This document shows, piece after piece, positions 46,270-57,990 of a DNA stretch of 64,000 nt. Positions within the stretch are counted from its first letter, which is position 1; each line of letters starts with the position of its first letter. The stretch covers positions 48,997,896-49,061,895 of the forward strand of contig CM030366.1 in NCBI GenBank assembly GCA_017893485.1. Reading direction: 5' to 3'. Source of the DNA: Hemerocallis citrina (Eukaryota; Streptophyta; Magnoliopsida; Asparagales; Asphodelaceae). Below the pieces are notes generated by a model that ran no database searches, was not told where the DNA came from, and saw only the letters and a program-made list of their open reading frames with translations. Made by a program: the position numbers and the translations under genes.

Positions 46270-46957
46270 TTGTACCTTGAAATTGTGTCAAGGAACTACT
46301 TGCCCGCAATTTCTGTGGAAATTGTGGGAACTACCTACCTTGGCATAATTCGCAGGGTGAGTGGATATAAGAGTGGTAATAATTGAGAGAAATGAGAAAT
46401 AAAGTGAAGTAAAGATGAATAATGATTGAAGTGAATTAATAACTCTTGAGATGTGATGTGGTGTTACCCAGACTATGCGTTTGGGGTGTGGTGATTATTA
46501 CCCAAGCTATCGGCTTTGGGGTGTGATATAATATTGCCTAAACTATGTTTGGGGGTATGGAATATAAATTGATGTGAATAAAAGTGAAATCAGTGATAAC
46601 TTGAGTTATAGTGAAGATGAAAGTAAGTTGGTCATTAATTAGTTCGAATAATAGTTAAATGATATACCGGGATGAGAATGAGTTATAAAACATATTTTTG
46701 ATGTGATAAGAATGATTTATGTCATAAGACAGGAAGGAAGGTGGTATTATGAGAATAGATGCATATGTTTATGATGTGATACTTATTATAACACAATAAA
46801 ATAAATACCTGTATTATGAGTTTGGGTATGAAAATGGTTATTAAAGAAAGTATGTGGTGATATGAGTTTGTGTACTTTGGAAGTGTGTCGGGGAACTACT
46901 CGCCCGCTATTTCCGTGGAAATGGTGGGAACTACTTGCCTCGGCACAACTTCCAGGA
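46270..46957 (+). repeat. two long imperfect hairpin modules with GGAACTAC in S2
   Basis: The modules are at 46270-46360 and 46866-46957. Inner arms are CCCGCAATTTC and GAAATTGTGGG (first) and CCCGCTATTTC and GAAATGGTGGG (second). GGAACTAC or GGGAACTAC sits on each side, and outer arms AAGTGTGTCGGGG and CCTCGGCACAACTT pair in the second. Related modules occur in S4 at 53003-53092 and 54262-54350. Confidence 0.85.
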
Positions 46958-47125
46958 TGAATGTGTGTGTTGATGACATAATATAAGTAAATGAAACGCA
47001 TGGCTAAATAGAGTTGGAGAAATGACGTAATAACATCATGTAGTTATGTTAATATAAATAGTGAAATGCTGATATGACGATAAGTGTGGAAAGATGAATA
47101 TTCGTGTTATTTGAATGTAAGATAA

Positions 47126-47159
<34 letters not shown>

Positions 47160-48148
47160 GAGGTTGATGTGAAGTATATTATAAAATGTTGGAAGTTATG
47201 GGTAATTAAATAATTGAATGCAGGATTGGCAAAGTATTTGATATATCATTGTATTGACAATGTTGTTGTGTTCAGGATTCAGGTTGCATTATCTTAATTT
47301 GGTATTCGTAAGTTTAAATTATTTTCTTTATACTATTTTAATTTATCATTAGATTAATAACTATACTCACAACAGAAATGGCTAAACCCTTAGTGTTTGG
47401 GGGGTTAGGGGAGTCTGAGGACTACCCTAGATCCCCCACTGTTGCAGGTTCTCATCAGTGCAGAGGTGATGCGTGGATTGGTAGTATAACTTTTTATTTT
47501 AAAAATTTGTATTATTTAGTTATAGGAATAGTGAAATTTATGATTTAAATTGTATTATGGGTGTATAAGCATGTATATGACGATGATGAGTATAGTGTGA
47601 GGTGGTGTGGTATATTTGTGACCCGTACCCACCTCGTTGTGGAGTACTGGGCTTTGTGGTAGGTTTTACAAAGGTTTGTCTAAAAATTTTACTTCGTTTT
47701 CAAAGAAATTTATAGTTTTTATTTGATATTTGATAATTCGTTATGAGTTTGGCCCCCAGAGCATTATATTATATTGCCTGTGTGTATCTGCTCATTTTGG
47801 CCTGGGGAGCCCATGAAAATATTATGTGGATTGTGAGCTACGGAATTTTGAGCAGAATTCCATAAGTTTTTTGTGTTTCGGGGCAAAATTTACACCGGAG
47901 ACTTTGTCAAAATTTTTCCTGAAATATAACTTTCTTAGTTTATGATTAAAGTGATATAGAAATTGAAAGATTTGAGTTTGGAGTCAAAAAAAAAAAAAAA
48001 TTGGGGCGTTACAAGCAACCACAGACCCCAGTACTCCACAACGAGGTGGGTACGGGCTTTCATACTTCGTCACAACACTATCTATATCATTATACCTTAC
48101 AGTTATACACATAATCTTTCATAATACAAAATAATATATCATTCTACT

Positions 48149-48563
48149 TGTAATGCCCCGAGCCCGGCTCAGCTGTGCAAGCGGCTACACGTGCGCACAC
48201 GCGAAAGAACGGACGCAAAACTCTAACCACGCCCACCACAGGCACCATCAAAAGGTGGGTTAACCCATAGGTGCCTTTATCATTTGGCTTTCCTAATATA
48301 TACCTTACACTCTTCCCATTCCAATCCGATATGGGATTATTCCCTTGGGTCAACCGGTCAACTCCACCCAAACACACACCAGCACATGCACTTCTTTCAT
48401 TCATTTAATTTATTCTTTCCTAATCCCCATAGGAAATCATCTAGGTCCATCATCTATTAATATCCCATAGGATCATCCTATAGGCCACCATCTAAACTCA
48501 TCATTTTTTCTTTCCTTCTTTCTCCACGTCACACCACCATCCATCCATTCTTTTTTCTTTATT

Positions 48564-48602
<39 letters not shown>

Positions 48603-49299
48603 GGGTGTTACACACACCCCTCCTTAAGAACTCAGCGTCCTCACTGAGTCCGGACTTACAACTTGATTCAGGATCCCTTTCTAGTCGATGTGGAGAGGAT
48701 TACCCTGATTCTGCTAGTTGTACAGTCCCCTTATCCTGACGACCTGTCCCAACCTAGCTCCTTCTCAGGCGTACATCTTGCACACACTCGGTGTCGAAAG
48801 TCGGCTCTAATACCATTTGTGATGCCCCGAGCCCGGCTCAGCTGCGCACGCGGCTACACATGCGCACACGCGAAAGAACGGACGCAAAACTCTAACCACG
48901 CCCACCACAGGCACCATCAAAAGGTGGGTTAACCCTTATGTGCCTTTATCATTTGGCTTTCCTAATATATACCTTACACTCTTCCTATTCCCATCCGATA
49001 TGGGATTATTTCCTTGGGTCAACCGGTCAACTCCACCCAAACACACACCAGCACATGCACTTCTTTCATTCATTTAATTTATTCTTTCCTAATCCCCATA
49101 GGAAATCATCTAGGTCCATCATCTATTAATATCCCATAGGATCATCTTATAGGCCACCATCTAAACTCGTCATTTCTTCTTTCCTTCTTTCTCCACGTCA
49201 CACCACCATCCATCCATTCTTTTTTCTTTATTTATTATATATATATATATATATTATTATATATCTCTATATAATATTATATATATACCGGGTGTTACA
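48149..49299 (-). mobile_element. complete TRIM (miniature LTR retrotransposon) nested in S4
   Basis: LTRs 48149-48612 and 48818-49299 enclose only 205 bp. CTACT flanks both ends (48144-48148 and 49300-49304). On the minus strand each LTR runs TGTAACACCCGG to GGGGCATTACA (GGGGCATCACA in one). TGGTATTAGAGCC (48803-48815, minus) follows the upstream LTR after two bases and matches the initiator tRNA-Met site with one change. AAGGAGGGGTGTG precedes the other LTR as polypurine tract. The LTRs differ by about a dozen substitutions plus AT-repeat length. Confidence 0.95.
48569..48600. repeat. AT microsatellite in TRIM LTR
   Basis: (TA)n near the LTR end. The other LTR has a shorter, interrupted run (49237-49287), which shows rapid length change since insertion. 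Confidence 0.9.
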
Positions 49300-49324
49300 C
49301 TACTCCCATTTCTACTCCCATTTC

Positions 49325-49332
<8 letters not shown>

Positions 49333-49378
<46 letters not shown>
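49333..49378. repeat. AT microsatellite in S4
   Basis: (TA)n run between the TRIM and the S4 segment that aligns with S2 47380-47460. Confidence 0.95.
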
Positions 49379-49381
<3 letters not shown>

Positions 49382-51244
49382 ATTTTACTATAAGCAAAAG
49401 TATAACTACCAAACCACAACACTATCTCACCTCACTGTTATCAAACTTGCAGGAGAATTAGGGTCGTCCACCCTCACAGAGGGACTCCCCTAACCCCCAG
49501 AAAATAACAGGGGTTAGCCATGTCTGGTGTGAGTATAATCTACTAGTTCAACAATAAATTAAACTTTGTAAGGAAAATAGAAAGAACTTACGAATATCAT
49601 GGTAATAAAGTTCAACCAGAAATCTAAATAAAAAAAAAAATCATAAAAGTGACTTTATACCAAAGTACCATTCTGAATCTACACTCATCTTGTAACGCCC
49701 CGAATCCCAAATACACTGAATTCGAGATGTTCTACAGGATCTTTCCGCTTCCTTTAGTACAATTTCACAAGGAAATTTGAACTTTTCACTTTATATCAGA
49801 GTTTCCATGATTACATTACACTTTACATTGCACAGTGGAAGTAAACTTTACAACAATGAAACAAATGTACAACAATATTGAATAATCTTTAAGCATTTGT
49901 TCCTCTTTAATCTGTATCAAGCCATTTACCTGCATATAAGACTGTGGGTACGTCAGTTTATTCAACCGACGATCATTATACACGGCCATCCTCTCTATGC
50001 CGGAAATAGTATAACTTATTTTTCATATTTAGCAGATACAAACTTGTCACATATCAAACTAAAGGGACTACCCTATTGATGTCGTGTTGTGAATGTGCAC
50101 TTAATCCTTAATGCAGTTAATTATGTTAGATGACACTAATGCGCACTTGTTCAGATTCTATGCATCCCATACTACATAGGTCCGAGGGCAAGCCCTTAAT
50201 CGTTCTTCATCTTTGTAGGGTTCAATCCCTCGTTATGACTTAATCTACTACTATAATTACGGTAGGTATCTTAGATATTCTATGATCTATGAGCCCATGT
50301 CCAGGTAGTCTGGAGGAGAATCCCACGCACTGACACGACGCATCGAGCAGGCAACCTATGGACAATTCAGCCTCCGCCATGGAACAATGGCACAACCCAT
50401 AGCCACTCAAACATCCCACAAGCGTCGCCACCGGAACGATAATTCTGGAGTAGTGCCCATGCCATGTCTTGATGCATCAAGCAGGCAGCCTGTGGATCAC
50501 TCTCACACCGCTAATCCGATGGCCCTCATACTCGTGTTTTTCTCCTACTTTCATCACGTCTCCACAATGTACTAATCCTTAGTTCTTATCAAAATCATAA
50601 ACAAAAATCAAAGCTCTAGAGTTAGCCTCTCCACTAAACCGGACTTATTCATTCATTCAAACATGACCAACCTTGGTCTTTCTTTTCAATTTTCATTTCA
50701 TTTATTTCCAAAATGCCCGGGGAGACTTAGCTACTCTTTTTGTTTCAATTTTCAATTCACAATTTCCAAAATGAGCATTTCCAACTCATACATTCATTTG
50801 TTGATTTGTCATACTCAAAAGTATTTCTCTTTTCCAATCATGATTTCTAATTCGTTCAAATAGTCCATAACTATACATGGAATTCATATGCTTTATCAAT
50901 TATCAATTTCACTTTGAAATTCACATTACTAACGAACATTCGCAATTCACATTTTTCACACTATTCTCAAATGAGAATAATTTGCATCACATCACACAAT
51001 ATAATTTCTTCTTGCCACATTAATTTTCTAATCCTTCATTTCAAATCATTTTTGCAAGATACAATTTCACAAAGAATATCAATGTAGACTATAGTTCTAT
51101 TTACTCATTTAGTCACAAATTATACCTTAATTTCTGTAAATCATTCCCAAATTATTTTTAATAAGTCCCATATATTTTTAGAGGAATAACAATATTTTTC
51201 TCATAATTTTTCGATCACTAAGAACACAAAAAATATATTTTTTC

Positions 51245-51320
51245 CCAACTTGCCGAGGGCAAGATTCGAACCCAGCACCACAGAGAACCCAATCCAAAGC
51301 ACAAACCACTAGGCCGAAGG
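51245..51320 (-). other. tRNA-like module 1 in S3
   Basis: The minus strand has CGGCCTAGTGGTTTG (A-box-like) and, about 35 bases on, GGGTTCGAATC (B box), then an A-rich stretch. It is not a complete cloverleaf, so a tRNA-derived SINE head or tRNA relic is more likely than a working tRNA gene. Confidence 0.5.
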
Positions 51321-51404
51321 CTACTGGCAGTATAAGAGGCGCTGAGAGCCTTAAATGCTCTCGGCCGCTGCTTATGTTATTTTTTTTTTTTTTTTTTAAA
51401 GTAT

Positions 51405-51485
51405 GGTTCCACAGGGATTCAAACCAGCGATCTCAGACCACTGTAGTGATTAAAACTGACCCAACCACTTGAGCTATGCGCTCGG
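51405..51485 (-). other. tRNA-like module 2 in S3 with A tail
   Basis: The minus strand has ATAGCTCAAGTGGTTGGG (A-box-like) and GGTTTGAATCC (B-box-like), then CTGTGGAACC, ACTTT and a run of about 18 A (51382-51399). This order fits a short tRNA-derived SINE. Confidence 0.5.
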
Positions 51486-53002
51486 GTTGTCTATAGTATA
51501 ATTCTAAGTTCACTTAAATCGATCTTCTCTGTTATCAAAACATTTCGATGTTCAACTAGACCTCCTTTCACTTTGTTTTTTTATAAAAACTACTGAAAAA
51601 TTCCAGATTGACTAACATCATCATAAGTTATATTCTAGTATAATAAAATAATTTTTTTCAATAATTAATACATATTTTCATACAACTAATTCGAAATATG
51701 AACTATCACTACCACATTTTCTTCTTTTTTCGACATTTCTTAGCAATTAGCATTCTAATCTCTTTATTGACAAAATTTCACCTTAATTCTCTGTTTCTAA
51801 TCTTTTACCCAACATACAAATCTATATTTGAATTTATCCATTCCCACATTAGCACAAAAGATCTATTTAATACATGAAATAGCATTAACAATCTACTAAC
51901 TTTTGTATACATAGTTTGTGATGTAGATAATGAAATTTTCTTCAACAATCAATGGCCATAATTAATTCACATAAAAATTAGATTTTTACTAATCAAATCA
52001 CATACAATTGCACATCCACATTCCAATCAATTTACAGCTCAATTTTCCAATTAAAATGTGTACTCTTATTAGCCTTTTTCATGCATCATTTTTCCATTCC
52101 AATCTAGTATATATCCCTATTTAGAAATATAGAAAATTTACCCACCTTGTATGGAGAGAAAAATTCACTAGCAATCCTTAGACAAATGTCCTTGCAACGA
52201 AAATGCTCCTCCTTGAACACGTGCACACAAGCCTCCCAAGCACACCCAAGTAAACCGAGCTCCTCCTTCTAGTGGTAGCCGGCCTCCTCTCCTTGTTGCA
52301 AGCAAAAATCCCACACACTCTCAATCTTTTAACTCACACAATCACTACTAGATCATATAATTTAGACTATAGGTTTGTAAGAAGTAATAAGCACAAGAAT
52401 AACTAGCCATGGAGGGGGGTATTTATACTAAAAATCAAGGAGAATGGATGGCTAGGATCAAGTAAGTGGTTATAAGATGGAGGGCTAAGATGAAAGTAGG
52501 AGTTGCATTAACTACCCACAACCAAGTAACCACCACACCATGATACCACTCAAATTTTGGTTTCCATCCAAAAAGATCACAACCGGCCATCATAGGAATG
52601 CATATTGCACGTGTACGTGTAGTGCACGTGCATGCAACTAGGTCCAAAAATTGTACATTAAAATTTTGTATAAAAATAAAATAGTCTTTAAATTGTATTC
52701 TACATGACAAGTTGTATAAAAATAGTTCATGGGCTTTAGTTTTTGGGCCAAATAATTATTTTAAAAATAAAATAAATAAACTAAATTTTTGGGCTTTAGG
52801 AAAAAGGCTTTTTGTCTAATTGAAAGAAGGCTTTATAGAAAAATAATTAAATGCACATATTTAAATATCCATACTCATCATGATGGAAATATTTATCAAA
52901 AAAAATATTGCACGTGCACACTACGTGCAAAATAAAGTAATTTTTCATTAAATGAAAAATCAGGACATTACACATCTACATATCCATATCTACTCTCACT
53001 AC

Positions 53003-54350
53003 CTTGAAAATTGTGCCTCGGTGGGTAGTTCCCACCATTTCCATGAAAATTACGAGCGGGTAGTTCCTCGACACAATTCCAAGGTATATCAACTTATATC
53101 AACTCATATCACAACTTATATTTAGTTTTGAAATCATTCTCATATTCATCATATAATACACTTCACTTTGTGCTTCACACTAATATCATATTTTTCCTTA
53201 CTTTTTCATTCATATACTATTATATCATACATACACACTTTCTTTACTTCTCATACTCTTTTCCATACACAATTTCTTTGAGTTATTCGCATTAATTTTA
53301 CATACACGATTCTTTCATGGTTATACCCATATACACCACATCATATTAATTCACATAGATAATTCCTTCACTTTATACTCAAATACATAACACTATATTA
53401 ATTCACATATATTATTCATTCCCTTTTCATATTTAATCACATAACACAAATTTTCCTCTTTTCATAAATATATTCATATCACAATTTCTTTATTTTCATA
53501 TATAATCACATAATGCAATTACCTCATTTTTTATACTTATTTAACCACATACTTCGTTTACCATTCATTTTCATTTACATCTCATCACACTCATTCAGTC
53601 TTATAACATCTTCATATATATATACTCATCATATAACTTCACATTTATTCAATCATATATTATCACATTCATTTTCATTGCATCTCATTACATGTATTTG
53701 TTCTATCGTATATCATCACATTCATTTGTTTTCATCACATATCATTACGTGCATTCAATCTCATAATATCACATTCACTTTCTTCGCATATAATCACATT
53801 CATTCATATCTTATAACACATATCATAACATCTCATAATACATCACGCTTATTGGAATGCTCATTTTCATTTTATCATATACTTCATAATTCATTCTCAT
53901 CCCATCATACAACTTTAGTTACTTTTCATTATTATCAATAATATATCTTACTTTCATTTCATTTACATCTCATATTACAATTTTACTTTAACTTTCCTTC
54001 TTATCCGGTAATACACCGCACCCCAAACATAGTTTGGGTAATATAACACTGCACCCCAAAGCTGATAGCCTGGGTAATAATCACCGCACCCCAGATAAAC
54101 TGGGTAATCATCACCACACCCGATGTAGAACTTGGGTAATCTAACATCACATCTCAAGCCGATAGCTCGGTTATTATTTTACTTTATTTTTATTTTCATT
54201 TTACAATTTACTTTACTTTTCATTTCTATTTCACAACACAAGTATCACATCAACAACGCACTGATTCACCTTGGGAGTTGTTCCAAGGCAGGTAGTTCCC
54301 ACCATTTCCATGTAAATGGCGGACGAGTAGTTCCTCGACATAATTCCAAG
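53003..54350 (-). repeat. hairpin modules in S4
   Basis: Two GAACTAC modules (53003-53092 and 54262-54350) bracket four small inverted repeats (53990-54170), such as CCCAAACATAGTTTGGG and CCCCAGATAAACTGGG. Order and spacing mirror S2. Confidence 0.8.
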
Positions 54351-55030
54351 GTACATCAAACTCATTTCAAATTAGGTTTTATTTTATAAACGATTCTCAT
54401 AACCATTCTCATCACATAATTTCACTTACTTTTAATATTATTCATTGCATAATTCACTTTATTATACATTTCATTCTCATTATACATCTTCTCCACTTTC
54501 ATTCATATAATGCATAATGCATTTTCTTTACTTCTCATATTCATCCCCATAATACAATTTCTTCATTTTATTCATATTAACTCACATAGATATTTCCTTT
54601 AATTTTCATACTCGTTTCATACTATACACTTTCTATACTTTCTCATATTCATTTCATATCATACACTTTATTTACTTTCTCAATCTCATCTTATAATATA
54701 ACTTATCTTGCTCTTTATTCTCAACTCATAATACACTTGCTTTAATTTTCCATTCTCATTTCACATCATATGCTTTCTCTACTTTCTCATTCTCATTTCT
54801 CATCATATGCATTCTTTACTTTCTCATTTTTCTTTTCATTTCACATTTATTCATTTTATTAATTTGTCGACCAGTGAGCCACAGTATCCCAAATACTGAA
54901 AGCCGACAGTCCAGTAAACACGTGGACCTCTGCCCACCAAGGGTCTTACACGTCCGATGCTACGTCTTCCTTCAATCCTATGCCAGCGAGGGAAATACCG
55001 CTACCCACCGAGGATCTTACGCATCCACGA

Positions 55031-55310
55031 AGACTAGAGCTGATAGCTCCGTCAAAACACAAATCGCTGCCCACCAAGGGTCTTACGCATCGCTGCCCAC
55101 CAAGGGTGTTACGCATCCATCAAGACTAGAGCCGATAGCTCCGTCAAAATACAAATCGCTGCACACCAAGGGTCTTATGCATCGCTGCTCACCAAGGGTC
55201 TTACACATCCATCAAGACTAGAGCCGATAGCTCCGTCAAAACACAAATTGCTGCCCACCAAGGGTCTTACGCATCGCTGCCCACCAAGGATCTTACGCAT
55301 CCAAAAGAGC
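55031..55310 (-). repeat. 92-bp tandem repeat in S4 (three units)
   Basis: AGACTAGAGC recurs at 55031, 55123 and 55215. Each unit includes GAGCCGATAGCTC, a small inverted repeat, and two CTGCCCACCAAGGGT-type subunits. Confidence 0.92.
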
Positions 55311-56195
55311 CTCAAGCCGATAGCTTGGGAGATAAAAACACGCACCCCAAACATAGTTTGGGTAATAAACACTGCACCCCAAGCCGGTCCTTGGGTATTA
55401 GGAGGTCTAGCCCAACCCCCTAGAATTTATGTAGGTACTGGTTAACAAAATTTAACTGTTATTATCATTTTCATCCATATTTTTTAACTCATTTTTATCA
55501 CCACATAGAATCTCATCTTTCATTTCAATAACTTGTCACATCTTCGAAATTTACCATGAGAATTATTATCACATATAATCTCGTCTTTTATCTTAACATA
55601 TTAACACATATTTGGTGTTCACCATATTATTTATCTTCTCATTGTATCACATCTATGCATACACCATGTTTTTTAACTTATAGAATCATCACATCATATT
55701 ATTGCGTTTCATGAATGCACCATATTATTTACTTTGTCACAACATCACACATTATGTGTATATCATGCTATTTATTACCTCAGTATATCACATATTTACA
55801 TACACTTGGTTATTTAATTTATAAGATTCTTACATCATATTATTTTATATTATGAATTCACCAAAGTATTTATTGAGTCATGTTATAATATATTATGAAT
55901 ATGCCAAGTTAAGTAGATGATTATATCATATTATCGCCCATTAGTTTCACTTTGAATCATCACTATATTGTACATATACGCACTCATTAATTTCATCGAT
56001 TATGATACCACAACTCATTATCATCCGTAACACTAAATATTCAACATCATGCAAATTCACCATATAACACAATTTCAACATATAAAAATTCTGTATTTTT
56101 TATTAAATCCTCATTTGGCTATGACTCACACAAATCACATCGAATCCGTATAAAATTTGTCATAACATAATATATATCTAGTATAATCATACTCA

Positions 56196-56726
56196 CCTGA
56201 GGAAATGCAAAGACCGACGGTATAAGCTCACTGCTATTTCCTTCGAACTCGCCTCTGCTTCCATACAATGGATGATTTCAAAAATCAACACCTTAGGGTT
56301 GAAGAGCACCCCTTCAATTAGCTAAAACCCTATCAAAATTTCTCGAAAGTGCTAGGAATTTGATGGGATTAGAAATGCCCGAAAATGGCGAAAGAAGAAA
56401 AGAAAGTTTGGTTTCGTTTTGGGGGCTGACGGGATCTGGATGGAGCGAGGGAAGAAGGGGGAAAAGGTTAGTTTTAGTAAATAATAAATGGAGAATTAAT
56501 TATAAGCACCTCTTTGACTCTTTTATTATTCATATATCCTTATACTTCTTCTTTTCATAATAAAATCCAATAAAACCCACTCTGCCAAATAAATAAATAA
56601 ATTAATGAATATATATAAAATAAAATTACATATTTATGCAAAATAATAAAAATAAAAATAATATCTATTACCAATAAAAGAATTACAAACAACTATTTTG
56701 AAATTATTAAATAAAGGCGTGTTACA
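56196..56726 (-). promoter_or_regulatory. 5' part of S4 with leader and splice donor
   Basis: Reading from 56726 on the minus strand, AT-rich U3-like sequence and a leader end at TTCCTCAG followed by GTGAGTATGA (intron start 56196), a near-consensus plant donor. Confidence 0.6.
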
Positions 56727-56731
56727 CTGAC

Positions 56732-57324
56732 ATTGTTATCTTTAGCATAAAATGAAAATTTTATTACCCTTGTAAAGTTCAATAAGATTTTCTTTAAAAA
56801 AAAGAATGATATACCCATTTTGAAAATTTTACATTTCAAAATTAGTTGGCTTATTAGAAAATATTATCTTTCCCTCTCTTCATCTTATTTTTTGGAAATT
56901 ATATATTTACATCTCTTTAATGTCAAATTAACTAATTAGGGGTATTTTAAGAAAATAAAATTAAAAAAGGCCAAAAAGACTAACTTTAAAGATTCTGGAT
57001 GTGGCAGGATGAACTGCAACAACTCTTGGGCTATAGTAGTGTGATCCGCAATAAAAAGAAAAGGGTAGGGTAATATGCAAATTGGTGAAAATTGGGTAGG
57101 ATTTTGTGAAATTCACCATAATATCAGAGAAGCCAACAGAACGGCAATGCTACAACATGTGTGATATGCACACTAAGGCCATCTCCAATCGATCACCATT
57201 TTGGCATCCAAATGCCCAAAATGGCACTAGAGGCTAGGTCTGTTCATACTTTGGTTAAAACCGATTACCGAACCGAACCGAACCGAAATTTATCAATTTG
57301 GTTCTATTTTTCGGTTTTTGGTTC
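56732..57324. other. unassigned AT-rich sequence before E3
   Basis: No gene. It ends with a short ACCGA pentamer run (near 57268-57290) and GGTTC, the expected target duplication of E3 (57320-57324). Confidence 0.5.
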
Positions 57325-57918
57325 TGATGTGGCTAAAAATAGGGGTTTAATCGAGACCGTCCAAATTGGGCACGAATCCTGAAGCCCAAGGTAAAATGGT
57401 AATTTCACTTGCTAACAGATCTAAAGCGGGAACTGGCTCTCCTCCCCAAAGAACCATTAACCCGCGAACGGATCCACCTCAACTGGGTGCGGGTTTCAAC
57501 CCGCAACAAACCCGGTCCAGCAAGATAGAATTAGAGTTTCTGATTAATATTAATCAACGGCCCTGATTCATATCTATCCTTTCACTGGGGATTAGGGATT
57601 ACATTCCTTATCTATACACGGGAATTACATGCCTAATCTGTTCCCCAAGATGCCTATAAATACCCCCCCATCCATCTCCATTAAGAGGTAATCAATCTTT
57701 CTCCAGTTTTTGCGCTCTTTCATAATCTCTCTGATTACTGACTTGAGCATCGGAGGGTGCGTCGCAGGGAACAACCCCGGTGTCTCGCACTTTTTGCAGG
57801 TGTACGGCGGGAGCGACGATCAAACCCCGACAGAACAGGTATACAGGTTTACTATTCAGTTTCCCTAAGAATCCACAAATACTATCTGTTTGCCCCCACA
57901 CGAAATTTAGCGGCAACA
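57325..57918 (+). repeat. 5' LTR of E3
   Basis: TGATGTGGC to GGCAACA, with TATAAATA at 57655-57662 and the leader word GGTAATCAATCTTT. It aligns end to end with 11007-11598. Confidence 0.93.
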
Positions 57919-57990
57919 GATTGACGCCGTCTGTGGGAAACTAACGAATAGAAATCTCTCCTCTTTCCGGTGAACAGATCTTCTCCAGCC

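Larger units (their letters stand above)
44291..48013 (+). mobile_element. LTR-only element S2 (3.7 kb) nested in S4
   Basis: Flanked by AGCAA at 44286-44290 and 48014-48018. Starts TGTAATACCTCGG and ends GGGGCGTTACA. It belongs to the same family as S4 but lies in the opposite orientation. It carries a CT-rich leader (44540-44790), a hairpin minisatellite (45254-46035), two GAACTAC hairpin modules, three short hairpins (46460-46560), an AT microsatellite (47127-47157) and a 15-base A run near the end. No coding content; the long minus-strand frames near 44518-44772 are low-complexity translations of the leader. Confidence 0.9.
49691..52972 (-). mobile_element. LTR-only element S3 (3.3 kb) nested in S4
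   Basis: Flanked by CATCT at 49686-49690 and 52973-52977. On the minus strand it starts TGTAATGTCCTG and ends GGGGCGTTACA. It has a TATA box GTATAAATAC at 52420-52428 and a roughly 270-base leader ending ACAAG followed by GTGGGTAA (intron start 52145). Two tRNA-like modules lie at 51245-51320 and 51405-51485. No protein-coding content. It belongs to the same family as S1. Confidence 0.9.
40476..56726 (-). mobile_element. outer LTR-only element S4, split by four nested insertions
   Basis: Left end TGTCACGACCC and right end GCGTGTTACA are flanked by CTGAC at 40471-40475 and 56727-56731. S4 sequence occupies 40476-40538, 43976-44290, 48014-48148, 49300-49690 and 52973-56726; removing the insertions leaves about 4.6 kb. 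It reads on the minus strand (start TGTAACACGCC) and is collinear with S2: leader, minisatellite, hairpin modules and the GGGTTAGGGGAGTC-type segment. No pol is present. It is either a solo LTR of a long-LTR family or a gene-less derivative. Confidence 0.88.

Noticed and set aside
51245..51485. Functional tRNA genes
   Set aside because: A- and B-box words are present but no full cloverleaf or anticodon arm could be drawn.
53513..53941. 142-codon frame rich in His/Ile/Ser
   Set aside because: AT-rich S4 sequence made of CATAT and CACAT words; no conserved features.
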